Shown piece by piece: positions 28,142 to 37,456 of a stretch of 64,000 nucleotides of DNA. Position numbers and translations under genes: made by a program. The stretch is from Polaribacter sp. Hel1_85 (lineage in GTDB: Bacteria; Bacteroidota; Bacteroidia; Flavobacteriales; Flavobacteriaceae), in NCBI RefSeq assembly GCF_000766795.1, contig NZ_JPDS01000001.1, positions 1,573,501 through 1,637,500 on the forward strand, in the 5' to 3' direction. The number at the start of each line of letters is the position of its first letter. The first letter of the stretch is position 1. Below the pieces are notes generated by a model. The model did not search any database, had not been told where the DNA came from, and was given only the letters and a program-made list of their open reading frames with translations.

Positions 28142-29353
28142 TTAATTCCTTAATTTTAATTTATTTGAATTAATAGCTACTACAACTAACCAAAAAAGAG
28201 GATCTAATATAGAGGTACTTAGAAACCCAGTAAAGCATCTCTCTAAAAAAAGAATCATTAGCCATCCAAGATTAGAGTTTGTTTTTAACATTATGTAACC
28301 ATTTTTAAAAGTTTTTACAAGAATTATTAAGAAAGTTATTCCACCCAACACACCTGTAGCCATTAATGTTTCTAAATACATGTTATGTGCTACATACTTG
28401 TAACTCTTAACCTCAAGTGCATCCCCAAAAAAAGGATTTTGTAAAAATTGATTAAAACCATCACCCCATATTGATAATCTAGCAGATCCAGCATCTGCAT
28501 CACCGCTTTTTATTTGATCAAACAAGAAAGTAAACCTATTTAAAATATCTAAGTCAGATTTTGCCATAAGATAGGCTATACCGATAAAACCTGAAATCCA
28601 GATAAAAAGTATTTTAAAAAAATGTTTTTTTGATTTTGATTTCTGTAATGAGACAAAAGCAAGAATAAATAGTACTCCCAAACTTGTATTTCTTGTACCA
28701 CTCCACGCAATAGCAAATATCGAAATAGATATTAATGTTAAAAAAATAAATAAACTTAATCTTTTTTGATAAAAATAGTCCCAGATTACTATTCCAAACA
28801 ATGTAAAACCTATGTAGGCAAAAGCCATTGGACTTATAAACTCATCCTTTACTCTTTCCGCAGTATAACCAGCACTCCTATAGTCTGAGCCTAGTTGATC
28901 TCTATAAAGAAAAAAACCGATAAATAAAAATGAAAAACAAGTAAAAATCACCCCTTTTTGCGCATATATAACATCTTGCTTTTTTAATGGATACATAAAG
29001 GCAAATGAGGGAAGAACAATAAAAGAGAGAAACCTAAATATATATACTTCAGGTTTCAGCCCCATCTCATTAACTCCTAAAAAACCATCATAAAACATTC
29101 GAAGAAGTATTAAAAGATAAAAGAAAAATATTAGGTGCAATATCCTTGATTTCGCAAAAACATAAAACAAAGATTTTGAAAACAATAAGTAAATAGAAAA
29201 AATGCTAACTAAAATTCTATAGGGAATTGTGAATGATTGGCTTGAATCTTTGAATCCTAGTGTGTATACAAACAATATAACAACTTGTGCCCCCCATAAG
29301 CCAAGTGAATATATTAGGAAAGGAATTTTTCTAAAATTTTTGATATCTAACAT
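28142..29353 (-). CDS. O-antigen/EPS polymerase, Wzy-like
   Basis: A 403-residue integral membrane protein with about ten to eleven hydrophobic helices. A large soluble loop (about residues 255-305, KSDLDILNRFTFLFDQIKSG to FLQNPFFGD) carries the Wzy_C-type pattern W-D-G-F-N-Q-F and an N-x-F-x-G turn, followed by AHNMYLETLMATGVLGG. These features match the O-antigen ligase/polymerase superfamily. As the only such gene in the locus, it is the likely polymerase of flipped repeat units. Confidence 0.87.
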   Translation of the reverse strand: MLDIKNFRKIPFLIYSLGLWGAQVVILFVYTLGFKDSSQSFTIPYRILVSIFSIYLLFSKSLFYVFAKSRILHLIFFFYLLILLRMFYDGFLGVNEMGLKPEVYIFRFLSFIVLPSFAFMYPLKKQDVIYAQKGVIFTCFSFLFIGFFLYRDQLGSDYRSAGYTAERVKDEFISPMAFAYIGFTLFGIVIWDYFYQKRLSLFIFLTLISISIFAIAWSGTRNTSLGVLFILAFVSLQKSKSKKHFFKILFIWISGFIGIAYLMAKSDLDILNRFTFLFDQIKSGDADAGSARLSIWGDGFNQFLQNPFFGDALEVKSYKYVAHNMYLETLMATGVLGGITFLIILVKTFKNGYIMLKTNSNLGWLMILFLERCFTGFLSTSILDPLFWLVVVAINSNKLKLRN

Positions 29354-29373
29354 AATAATCTAACGGTCTATTA

Positions 29374-30513
29374 TTATATTTTAACAACGTAATCTATTAA
29401 TTCTTTTATTTTCTTTCTATTTGCTGAAAGCGAATAAGTATTAATATAATCTTCATTTAATCTTCTACCCACAACCTCATCAAATTTATAATTTAATATT
29501 ATATTTTTAAACTCTATTGCCGTATCCGCAACAAAAAAAGAATTGCTATTAATACCTTCTACACCTATTGACGTAGCAATAACAGGTGTACTTAACGCCA
29601 TAGCTTCAAGGCATTTTAGTCGGGAACCACTACCTTGCAGTAAAGGAATAAATACAGCTTTAGATCTAGCTATATAAGAAGTTATATCCTCTACAGGGCC
29701 AATTGGATATACATTTTTAAATTTTTTAGACAATCCTAAATCATATAATATTCTATCTGAATATTTACCGACAATTAAAAGTTTATACTTATTATCAATT
29801 TCATCATCCCAAACATTCTGCAGTAACCAGTTTAAACCTTCTACATTCATATAAGCGTTAAAATTGGCAGTCATTACAAAATAATCATCTCTTAAAACAT
29901 TTTTATCAATACTATACTTTTCTTGATCTAAAAAATTTGGAATTACAAAGATAGATTCATTTATCTTTTTCTTTAAAAATTTATTCTTATCATTGTCACT
30001 TACAGTTATTATAGCATCTGCACTCTTAAAATAGAAATTCTCATGCAGCCTCATGGTATAGTATAACTGAAGTTTTCTTATTTTTTGTAAAAAAGTAAGC
30101 GCAGGCTCTTGGTCAAATAAGTCAGATTCACAATTATGGGTTCCAATAATTACTTTAAATTTCTTTTGTTTAAAAAAATTAACATATCTACCTGAAAATA
30201 AATAGTCTAAAAAAACTAAATCATATTTATTAACTTTTAAGAGACTTTTAAAAAGATTTAAAAGATTTTTATCTGTTGCGTAAATATTAGTAAATAATAG
30301 TTTATTAAAAGCAGAAACCCTAGGCTTATCAAAAGAAATATAATCTATATTTTTTATTTTATATTTCTTTAAATCTATATCATTTTCATTTCTGATTACT
30401 GCCGTTACTTTAACACCAATACTAGATAGTGCTTTTAATAAACCATAACTTCTTATTCTTTCTCCTCCATTAATTGGAAAAGGTGATAATTCTGTAAAAA
30501 AAAGTATATTCAT
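29374..30513 (-). CDS. Family 4 glycosyltransferase
   Basis: A 379-residue GT-B enzyme. The N-terminal glycine-rich acceptor region is PFPINGGERIRSYGLLKAL. The C-terminal domain has YKLLIVGKYSDRILYDL, IPLLQGSGSRLKCLEAMALSTPV (E-x7-E donor motif) and GVEGINSNSFF. Spacing of two bases to the upstream GT gene and 20 to the polymerase places it in the operon. Donor unknown. Confidence 0.9.
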   Translation of the reverse strand: MNILFFTELSPFPINGGERIRSYGLLKALSSIGVKVTAVIRNENDIDLKKYKIKNIDYISFDKPRVSAFNKLLFTNIYATDKNLLNLFKSLLKVNKYDLVFLDYLFSGRYVNFFKQKKFKVIIGTHNCESDLFDQEPALTFLQKIRKLQLYYTMRLHENFYFKSADAIITVSDNDKNKFLKKKINESIFVIPNFLDQEKYSIDKNVLRDDYFVMTANFNAYMNVEGLNWLLQNVWDDEIDNKYKLLIVGKYSDRILYDLGLSKKFKNVYPIGPVEDITSYIARSKAVFIPLLQGSGSRLKCLEAMALSTPVIATSIGVEGINSNSFFVADTAIEFKNIILNYKFDEVVGRRLNEDYINTYSLSANRKKIKELIDYVVKI

Positions 30514-30515
30514 AA

Positions 30516-31490
30516 TTAATTTATTTTACTTATTTTGTGTTTATTAAATAAAACCTTAACACTTTTATAATATGATTGTATTTTATAATTAGTTTTATTC
30601 ATCTTTACTAAATCACTTAAACATTCATAAGAAGTTATTTTCAGTAAAGAATTTGCATAAATTAAAGTTGATGAAGAAAAACCTATAACATCCATTGGTT
30701 TTTTTACTAACAAAATTTCAGCAGGTAAATCACTATCTTTTTCAGGTAATAACTTGAGGTTTTTATTTTTTCTAATTATTTCATTTATCATTTCTATATC
30801 ATCACGAGGATGAGGTTTAAAGTATATTGTTTTATATTTTAAACCTATTTTACTAAAATAGCTCTCTAAAAAATCAATAAAAATATTTTTATCTATTAAA
30901 CTGTCTTGCACTAAACTTTGAGATAAAAATAGACATGAATCATTTGATTTTTGTATTTCGTTGCTGTTAACAAAATTAATAGGAATCCAATTAGTATTAT
31001 TTTTAAGGTGATCAATTTTAAATGTTGTATAAATATTTTTAAATTCCTCTAATTTTATTAAGTTTGGTCTTTTACCCCTAATTTTTACCTTTATAAAGTT
31101 TTTTATATTATTAATTGTATTGTACTCACTTTTTTTAGGGTTGTTAAAATGATGCTTTAAATACGTATTAAACCCTTCCTCATAAAGATTCAGGTTTGTT
31201 GTTTTATCATAGCATTTATAAAATAATTCAATTTCTACGGAACTGTATCTATTTGAAAAATAAACAGTATCATCAAAGTTAATATCATTAACATCCATCT
31301 CTTCAATTGGTAGTATTATAGACATACTATCTCCTAAAAAATCAGATATCATTTTATATATATTAGTAAAATTTTTGTGGTAAACATAATAATAACCAAT
31401 ACTATATGAATTTTGCTCTAATTGAGAAGCTGTTAAAGAACTAAACAGAAATTGAAGAGGACTAGAAAATATAAAAATATTTTTTTTCAT
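30516..31490 (-). CDS. Polysialyltransferase/GT52-like glycosyltransferase
   Basis: A 324-residue protein with the three short signatures of bacterial CMP-sugar-dependent GT-B transferases: an acidic-acidic-Gly motif in LYEEGFNTYL (about residue 102), the HP motif in YFKPHPRDD (about 225), and the SS motif in GFSSSTLIYA (about 270). These occur in sialyl-, polysialyl- and Kdo-type transferases. This assignment is from motifs only. A CMP-Kdo-synthetase-like gene lies 2 kb upstream in the same operon, so a CMP-activated acidic sugar is the likely donor. It starts directly after the broken flippase gene. Confidence 0.68.
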   Translation of the reverse strand: MKKNIFIFSSPLQFLFSSLTASQLEQNSYSIGYYYVYHKNFTNIYKMISDFLGDSMSIILPIEEMDVNDINFDDTVYFSNRYSSVEIELFYKCYDKTTNLNLYEEGFNTYLKHHFNNPKKSEYNTINNIKNFIKVKIRGKRPNLIKLEEFKNIYTTFKIDHLKNNTNWIPINFVNSNEIQKSNDSCLFLSQSLVQDSLIDKNIFIDFLESYFSKIGLKYKTIYFKPHPRDDIEMINEIIRKNKNLKLLPEKDSDLPAEILLVKKPMDVIGFSSSTLIYANSLLKITSYECLSDLVKMNKTNYKIQSYYKSVKVLFNKHKISKIN

Positions 31491-32826
31491 TTAAAAAAAA
31501 TTAAAATAGATAAACTCTACTACTAAAATTGATATTAAAATTGGTAATACCATTTTAAAACCAACAAAGTAATCTTTCATATTAAAAACCTTATTATAGG
31601 TGTAGGTTCTTACAAAAATAGACATTACAACATTATTCATTCTGGCAAATACAACCCCCCCATAATCCATAATAATACCCACAAATAAAAATGAATAAAA
31701 TTGAAAAAGAATTAGTTATAAGAGGTAGAATTGTATTTATTTTTACCTCTCCCATACCATTGTATAAATTAAAACTTAGAAGTGATGTAGAAGTGAATAC
31801 TGAACTAATTAATAAAAACCTAAAAACACTAATAACTTGATTTGATAATTCAATGTCTCCTTTAAGATAAAATGGAAAAAAAGGAACCGAAACTAACACC
31901 CCCAATATATATAAGAAAGCTAGTATACTGTTAAAAATATAGCTATACTTAAGATAAAAACCTCTTATACTTTCTTTATTTTTTATTCCAGCAACATGAG
32001 GCAGTAAATAAGATAAACCTTTACTAAAAAAAGCGGGTAATATATTTGCTATGTTTTTAGCAGTATTATATACCGCTAAAGAATTTAGGTTTATAAAAGA
32101 TGCAACAATAAACTTATCAATATTATTATTCAAAAAACCAATTGTATTTTGAATTAATATCCATTTAGAATATAACCATAAATTTCTTTTAAAAAATTCA
32201 ATTTTAAACTTAAAAGAATATTTTTTTTTAGAAAAAGTTAATTTTTTATACAGGAATATATTCTGAATTAAAAGAGCAAAAATATGGCTTAAAATAACAT
32301 ATTTAACATCTTTATAAAGAAATGCTAATAATATTCCAAAACCTGTAAAAATTAATTTATTTAAAATCTCAATCTTAGCTACATCTTTAAACTTCTCATA
32401 TCCTTTTAGAATTGATAAAAAAAAATTAAACCAAATTTGTAAAATTAACCCAATTGAAAAAAAAACAACCCAAATAATTTCTAGATTATAAAAAAGATTA
32501 CTATATGCAATTATTAAGCATAATAAGATAGAAATAATAGTTAGTACAAAACTTGTCAACAAAATTATTAATCGAGTTGACAAAATAGTTAAGTTTACAA
32601 ATTTTTTAGAGACTAGTTTATATTGGGCAACATATTTAATAACAGTTTGCGGAATACCAAAATCAAAAGTCCCTCCAATACCTACTGTTGCTAAATATAA
32701 GTAATACATCCCCAAACCTTCAGTACCAATTGTTTTTAAGTATATTGGAATAGCAAAAATACTTGGTAAAAGCGCAACGAAAAAGGGAGATGTATTTAAT
32801 AAAAAATTATTTATGTGTTTTTTCAT
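31491..32826 (-). pseudogene. wzx: Wzx-type flippase, frameshifted at a G7 run
   Basis: Two frames together encode one flippase of about 444 residues with about 12-14 helices. The first frame (32826-31633) starts MKKHINNFLLNTSPFFVALLPS and ends in YYYGLWGG before reading into nonsense (CICQNE) and a stop. The second frame (to 31491) continues the natural C-terminus VVFARMNNVVMS with two more helices. Removing one G from the seven-G tract at 31655-31661 joins them as YGLWGVVFARMNN. Wzx flips lipid-linked repeat units across the inner membrane, so the gene should be essential for export of this polysaccharide. It may be phase-variable, a recent mutation or a sequencing error. Confidence 0.85.
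31655..31661 (-). repeat. Seven-G homopolymer inside wzx
   Basis: Seven consecutive G on the coding strand (C on the plus strand), the longest G/C run I see in this AT-rich window. It coincides exactly with the reading-frame break. Confidence 0.9.
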
Positions 32827-32832
32827 AAATTA

Positions 32833-33453
32833 TTAAATGCAGAAATTTTTAAATGAATTTATATAAGTTACTGATACATCAAATAATTTCGGATTATTAT
32901 AACCGTAAAAACCAATAGAATTATAATCTGCTGCTTCAAAATCGTTAATTGAATCTCCTATTAAACAAGTATTACTTAAGTTATAATTATATTTTTTAAG
33001 TAATAAATTCACCAATTGTTTTTTTGGAGTTGGAGAACCGTGAATAGATAAAAAAAATAAATCTAAATTTAATTCTTTACACAAAAATCTTAATTCATTT
33101 TGATCTGAACCAGAAACAATGTGAAAATTGTAATTTTTATAATTATTTTTAATGAAATTCACTGAATCCAAAATAAGATTATTTGGGTTCACTAATTCTT
33201 CTTTCATTAATAAAGAAAAATTTTCTGCATATTTCAAAACTTCATCTTCTGTTATTTTTTTCTCTAAAATTTCTTCGTAAAAATATCTAATTTTAACATA
33301 ACGTGACAAACCACCATTCAAATTATGATATTCTAACAATTTATCTACATGTTCTTTATTAAAAAGTTTAAATATTTCTCTAAAACCCCAATCTCGAGTT
33401 TTCATGGAATCCAAAATAACACCATCAAAATCCCAAAGTATATTTTTAATCAT
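32833..33453 (-). CDS. HAD-superfamily sugar phosphatase
   Basis: A 206-residue haloacid-dehalogenase-fold hydrolase with all four motifs: WDFDGVILDS (nucleophile Asp9 and Asp11), HIVSGSD, a Lys in TPKKQLV, and CLIGDSINDFEAA. The cap inserted between motifs 1 and 2 is of the small helical type seen in phosphoglycolate phosphatase-like enzymes. Its start overlaps the CMP-sugar synthetase stop by four bases. That suggests it removes the phosphate from a 2-keto-3-deoxy acid phosphate before activation. Confidence 0.85.
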   Translation of the reverse strand: MIKNILWDFDGVILDSMKTRDWGFREIFKLFNKEHVDKLLEYHNLNGGLSRYVKIRYFYEEILEKKITEDEVLKYAENFSLLMKEELVNPNNLILDSVNFIKNNYKNYNFHIVSGSDQNELRFLCKELNLDLFFLSIHGSPTPKKQLVNLLLKKYNYNLSNTCLIGDSINDFEAADYNSIGFYGYNNPKLFDVSVTYINSFKNFCI

Positions 33454-34193
33454 GAGTTTTCAATTTTCTGAAGAACCTCTTCCACCTTTGCTACATCTTC
33501 AATAACATCTACAGCTAAAGAGCTTTCATCTGTTTCTACCATTAACACAGGAATATTTAAATCGAAAAACCTTAAAATTTCAATATCCTCATGTTTCTCT
33601 ATTTCAGATTTTTTAGTTTGGGTTCCAAAAGCTTCTAATTCTTTTTTATTAAAAGCATAGATACAAACTTGTTTTTTAAAATCTTTTTTTTCTGCTAAAT
33701 CTACTGTTTTACTTCCCGGAATTGGAAGTCGTGACATATAAATTAATTCATTTTTTTTATTAACTATAACTTTTGGAATATTGATATTATTGGGGTTTTC
33801 ATCTTCTGTAAAACCACACATTCCATTTACAACATAATCGTAATTTTTTTCTTTAACTTTAACTACTTTTATAATTTCATTATAATCTAAAAGTGGTTCA
33901 TCTCCTTGAATATTAACATAAATATCCGCATCAATTTTATTAGAAAATTCGAAGACTCTGTCAGTACCTGTTAAACAATTCTCGGAAGTCATCACAATAT
34001 TAAAACCATAGCTTTCAACTAAATTTTTAATCTGAATGTCATCTGTTGCAACATAAGTATTTTCTTTGCCTAAAGCTTTTTCTACAATTTGTGCAACCCT
34101 AATTATCATAGGAATTCCATTTAATCGAATTAAAGGTTTTCCTGGAAATCTTGATGATTTATATCTTGCTGGTATTACTCCTACTGTTCTCAT
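33450..34193 (-). CDS. kdsB: CMP-Kdo synthetase-like acidic-sugar cytidylyltransferase
   Basis: A 247-residue enzyme that activates 3-deoxy-2-keto acids as CMP-sugars. Motifs match 3-deoxy-manno-octulosonate cytidylyltransferase: IPARYKSSRFPGKPL at residues 7-21, YVATDDIQIK, LTGTDRVFEF, VNIQGDEPL, YMSRLPIPG and VDVIEDVAKVE near the end. It could be a second, operon-specific synthetase rather than the LPS housekeeping one. It shares one base (TAATG) with the upstream aldolase gene and overlaps the HAD gene, so the three are translationally coupled. Confidence 0.8.
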   Translation of the reverse strand: MRTVGVIPARYKSSRFPGKPLIRLNGIPMIIRVAQIVEKALGKENTYVATDDIQIKNLVESYGFNIVMTSENCLTGTDRVFEFSNKIDADIYVNIQGDEPLLDYNEIIKVVKVKEKNYDYVVNGMCGFTEDENPNNINIPKVIVNKKNELIYMSRLPIPGSKTVDLAEKKDFKKQVCIYAFNKKELEAFGTQTKKSEIEKHEDIEILRFFDLNIPVLMVETDESSLAVDVIEDVAKVEEVLQKIENS

Positions 34194-35731
34194 TATATTA
34201 AGCTATATATTGAAGTTAATTCTATATTCTCATATTTAGTAGGACTTATAGATTTAATTGAAAAGCCATCTAATTTTAAAGCATCATTAATAATATTTTG
34301 ATTCTCCTGTGCTAATGCAAACTGATTTTTATTTAAATCCACGTCATATCCATCGAATCCTACTATAAATAATTCAGATACACCAAAGTCTAATGCTGTT
34401 TGCACAGCAACCACAAAAGGTGAATCTAACGAAGACTTTGTAAATTCAATATTTGCCAACTCTTTAGCTAATAATTTTATACCAGAAGAAAGGGAAACTC
34501 CCATTTTTCTGGGATATGGAGGTAATATAAACATAGAGTTTTCTCTTTTTGAAACATCGATTTGATTTAAAAACTCCTCATTTTCTACCCCAACTAAAGC
34601 AATTGCTTGTTTACAATTTAAATCTTTAAATTGTATCACATTTTTTGTTCCTGCATGAATTAAACAAAAATCATTATTCGATTCTGCATATTTTACAATA
34701 GCATCTTTATGTGAATTCACAGATTTACCTCCTCCCAATATAATAGCTGTTTTAAAACTTTTTACTTTACTTAAAACAGGTAATTTGACATTGTCTTCTA
34801 CGGTTAACTTTTTGTTATTTAAAGCATTTAATATTGAACTTAAGGAATATCTGTTCATCCCTACCCACTCCATAACATCTTTTTGCGGTAAAGAATGAGC
34901 TCCTGAAAACATATAAGGTAAACTTGTACCCCAATTACCATATTCCTTTTTTAAATGCTCAAAACTAGCAACAACTCCCCCTAATAAATCAAAATTAAAG
35001 TTAATTTTATCTTGACTTTTTAAATAAGTTAATAATAACTCTGTTTTTAAGTTCCCAGCTCCTCTCCCCATTCCTGTGATTGTTGCATCAACAATATTAC
35101 AACCTTCTTTTAAAGCTGTGAGGGTATTAATAAGCCCCATATTAAGATTATCATGTCCATGAAAACCTAAACTAACATTTGTTTTAGATTTAACTAATCG
35201 TATGATTTCTTTTACTTCATCTGGTAAAATACCTCCAAAAGAATCAACCATATAAAAATAATCTAAAGTATCATCTAATCCCTCTAATAAATCTAAAAAC
35301 GATGGATCTTTTTTCCAATTAGACATATACATAACATTAAAAGCTACCTCAAAACCTATTTTTTTTACAGCTTTAGCTAATTTTATTGCTCTTTTAAAAT
35401 TTGATGGATCTACTGCCATTCTAATTAAAGTAACATATGGTTTTATCGGTATAAGTAACTCTTCAAGATGTTCAGGTCTTATATCTTTTTCATTTAAAAT
35501 AATTACTAACTTTTTTGAAGGCATTAAACTTTTTAATTCTTTTAACACGTATATAGGGCAATAAAAATATTTCCCTAAATATCCTTCTAAAGCTATACTC
35601 CTATAACCAACTTCTATATACTCTATAGGAAGTTGCTCCATTGATTTACAATACTCAACTATCAAACTTTGATCGAAATCCCAATTTGTATAATAACCTC
35701 CATCTCTTATAGTACAGTCTAAAATTTTCAT
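34193..35731 (-). CDS. HMGL-like pyruvate aldolase fused to a second Rossmann-like domain
   Basis: A 512-residue two-domain protein. Residues 1-270 are an HMG-CoA-lyase-type TIM barrel: LDCTIRDGGYYTNWDF (metal Asp and catalytic Arg), FYMVDSFGGI, LGFHGHDNLNMG (two metal His) and DATITGMGRGAGNLKTELLL. This resembles 4-hydroxy-2-oxovalerate aldolase. Residues about 325-512 form another domain: AIILGGGKSVNSHKDAI, FVVAVQTALDFGVSELFIVGFDGYD and SISPTKYENIELTSIYSL. The pattern recalls DUF115 or GT42 sialyltransferase folds, but I cannot name it firmly. I infer that it makes a 2-keto-3-deoxy acid from pyruvate and an aldehyde sugar. Confidence 0.72.
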   Translation of the reverse strand: MKILDCTIRDGGYYTNWDFDQSLIVEYCKSMEQLPIEYIEVGYRSIALEGYLGKYFYCPIYVLKELKSLMPSKKLVIILNEKDIRPEHLEELLIPIKPYVTLIRMAVDPSNFKRAIKLAKAVKKIGFEVAFNVMYMSNWKKDPSFLDLLEGLDDTLDYFYMVDSFGGILPDEVKEIIRLVKSKTNVSLGFHGHDNLNMGLINTLTALKEGCNIVDATITGMGRGAGNLKTELLLTYLKSQDKINFNFDLLGGVVASFEHLKKEYGNWGTSLPYMFSGAHSLPQKDVMEWVGMNRYSLSSILNALNNKKLTVEDNVKLPVLSKVKSFKTAIILGGGKSVNSHKDAIVKYAESNNDFCLIHAGTKNVIQFKDLNCKQAIALVGVENEEFLNQIDVSKRENSMFILPPYPRKMGVSLSSGIKLLAKELANIEFTKSSLDSPFVVAVQTALDFGVSELFIVGFDGYDVDLNKNQFALAQENQNIINDALKLDGFSIKSISPTKYENIELTSIYSLI

Positions 35732-35804
35732 TTATTTTATAGATTCAAAAGAAACTAACACTTCTTTTTATTAAAATTAAATCTTTTCGATATTCACAAT
35801 ATAA

Positions 35805-36932
35805 TTACTCTGCTTGCTTCAAAATTTCATGTCCAGCCTTCAATAAATCAACATCTTTTTTCATTAATGCAACATCACCTTTCATCATATCTTTAACTAA
35901 AGAAGCCAAATCATGCTCTGGGACCCATCCTAACTTTTCTTTGGCTTTTGTTGGATCTCCTAATAACAAATCTACTTCTGTTGGGCGAAAATAAGTAGGG
36001 TCTACAGATAAAACTTCTTTACCTGTTTCAATTTGAAAATCTTTATGATTACAAGCTTTAACATAAGCCTTTTCATCAACTCCTTCTCCTTTAAATTCCA
36101 CTTCAATACCTACTTCTTCAAAAGCCAAACGTACAAAATCTCTTACTGTCGTTGTAATTCCTGTTGCAATTACCCAATCTTCTGGTTTTTCGGCCTGTAA
36201 AATCATCCACATCATGCGAACATAATCTTTCGCATGTCCCCAATCTCTTTTTGCCTCTAAATTCCCTAAAAAGACTTTTTCTTGCAACCCTAAAGCTATT
36301 TTAGCTACTGCACGTGTAATTTTTCTTGTTACAAAAGTCTCTCCTCTTCTTGGTGACTCATGATTAAATAAAATACCATTACAAGCAAACATATTATAAG
36401 CTTCACGATAATTTTTAGTTATCCAAAACCCGTATATTTTAGCGACTCCATAAGGAGAACGGGGGTAAAATGGAGAATCTTCATCATAAAAACCTCTTTC
36501 ATTTTTATTCTCTGGCATACCTCCATATAATTCGGAAGTTGAAGCCTGATAAATTCTTGTTTTATTTTCTAAACCTAAAATCCTTACGGCTTCTAATATT
36601 CTTAAAGTACCTAACCCATCAACATTACCAACATATTCTGGAGTATCAAAAGAAACCGCAACATGAGACATCGCTCCTAGATTATAAATTTCATCAGGTT
36701 GACATTCTTGGATGATACGAGTCAAATTCATTGCATCTGTCAAATCTCCATAATGTAATTTTAGTCTTAAATCTGGATCATGCGGATCTTGATATAAATG
36801 ATCAATTCTATTTGTATTAAATAAAGAAGATCTTCTCTTAATACCATGCACCATATAGCCTTTCTCTAATAATAATTCGGCTAAATAAGAACCATCCTGT
36901 CCTGTAATTCCTGTGATTAATGCTACTTTCAT
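35805..36932 (-). CDS. gmd: GDP-mannose 4,6-dehydratase
   Basis: It makes GDP-4-keto-6-deoxy-mannose, the precursor of GDP-fucose. The ATG at 36932 gives [19 protein letters not shown] at the very N-terminus, as in known Gmd, with 375 residues. The longer frame adds ten residues that derive from the repeat-rich spacer. Catalytic residues lie in ASTSELYGG and [15 protein letters not shown] (Tyr and Lys), and the GDP site is near [15 protein letters not shown]. The next enzyme, fcl, lies upstream, separated by the S23-type insert. Confidence 0.96.
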   Translation of the reverse strand: MKVALITGITGQDGSYLAELLLEKGYMVHGIKRRSSLFNTNRIDHLYQDPHDPDLRLKLHYGDLTDAMNLTRIIQECQPDEIYNLGAMSHVAVSFDTPEYVGNVDGLGTLRILEAVRILGLENKTRIYQASTSELYGGMPENKNERGFYDEDSPFYPRSPYGVAKIYGFWITKNYREAYNMFACNGILFNHESPRRGETFVTRKITRAVAKIALGLQEKVFLGNLEAKRDWGHAKDYVRMMWMILQAEKPEDWVIATGITTTVRDFVRLAFEEVGIEVEFKGEGVDEKAYVKACNHKDFQIETGKEVLSVDPTYFRPTEVDLLLGDPTKAKEKLGWVPEHDLASLVKDMMKGDVALMKKDVDLLKAGHEILKQAE

Positions 36933-36981
36933 ATTTTTTGTTTCAAAAAATGACGTTGACATAAACTTTGACTTGGACTAA

Positions 36982-37020
36982 TTTGTCTTTGTCTTTGTCT
37001 TTGTCTTTGTCTTTGTCTTT
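36982..37020. repeat. Hexanucleotide tandem repeat (TTTGTC)6
   Basis: Six and a half perfect units of TTTGTC run from 36982 to 37020. They lie immediately 3' of the S23-type gene and 50 bases upstream of gmd. They partly overlap the final stop codon of the S23 frame. Confidence 0.95.
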
Positions 37021-37445
37021 TAGTTTATAATTTTTCTTCTTAGTGCGTATATTCTTTTCTGTAAACTAGTTAACTTCAAAATACTTTCCTCTAAATGAGA
37101 TGCTGACATATACTTTCTTCTTTCAGCAATGATTAACTATGTTTCTAATTCAAAAGCTGACCCCAATGCTATTTCCAAAAACCTTGCAAAATCCTTTTCT
37201 GAATTTCTAGATGCTCCTTCTGCAATATTTGAAGGAATTGAAACCGCAGATCGTGTTATCTGAGAACTCAGTCCATATTTTTCGGTGTTAGGAAAAGCTT
37301 CTACAAACGTATAAATGGCATTAACAAGCTCCATACTATCTGTCCAAATATCATATTTCCTAAAATCTCTCAATGTCTTTTTTTTTAACTTTAACTTTGA
37401 CTCCGACAACGAACTAGTTTCCGTCCTAGTCTTAGTCTTCGTCAA
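37020..37445 (-). pseudogene. Four-helix-bundle (S23/Avd-like) protein gene with an in-frame stop
   Basis: The frame from 37445 encodes a four-helix-bundle protein of the 23S-rRNA-intervening-sequence family: LRDFRKYDIWTDSMELVNAIY, KYGLSSQITRSAVSIPSNIAEG and FARFLEIALGSAFELET. A TAG follows at 37137-37139. Reading on in the same frame gives LIIAERRKYMS and further helix up to a TAA at 37020. The TAG stands where family members normally have Gln (ELETQLIIA), a C-to-T change from CAG. The full product would be 141 residues. The first 20 residues are rich in Lys, Thr and Ser and come from a repeat-like region. Function in the cell is unknown. Confidence 0.85.
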
Positions 37446-37456
37446 AGTCTACGTTA
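37391..37456. repeat. Degenerate GACTT/AGTC-type repeat tract at the S23 gene 5' end
   Basis: The tract is a low-complexity mix of AACTTTGACT, GTCTTAGTCTTCGTC and similar units. It covers the S23 start codon and the stop codon of fcl. AACTTTGACTNNGAC occurs here at about 37391 and again, almost identically, at about 36964 on the other side of the S23 gene, as a direct repeat. Confidence 0.5.

Noticed and set aside
36982..37020. A CRISPR array from the repeated TTTGTC units
   Set aside because: Units are only six bases with no spacers, and no cas genes are present.
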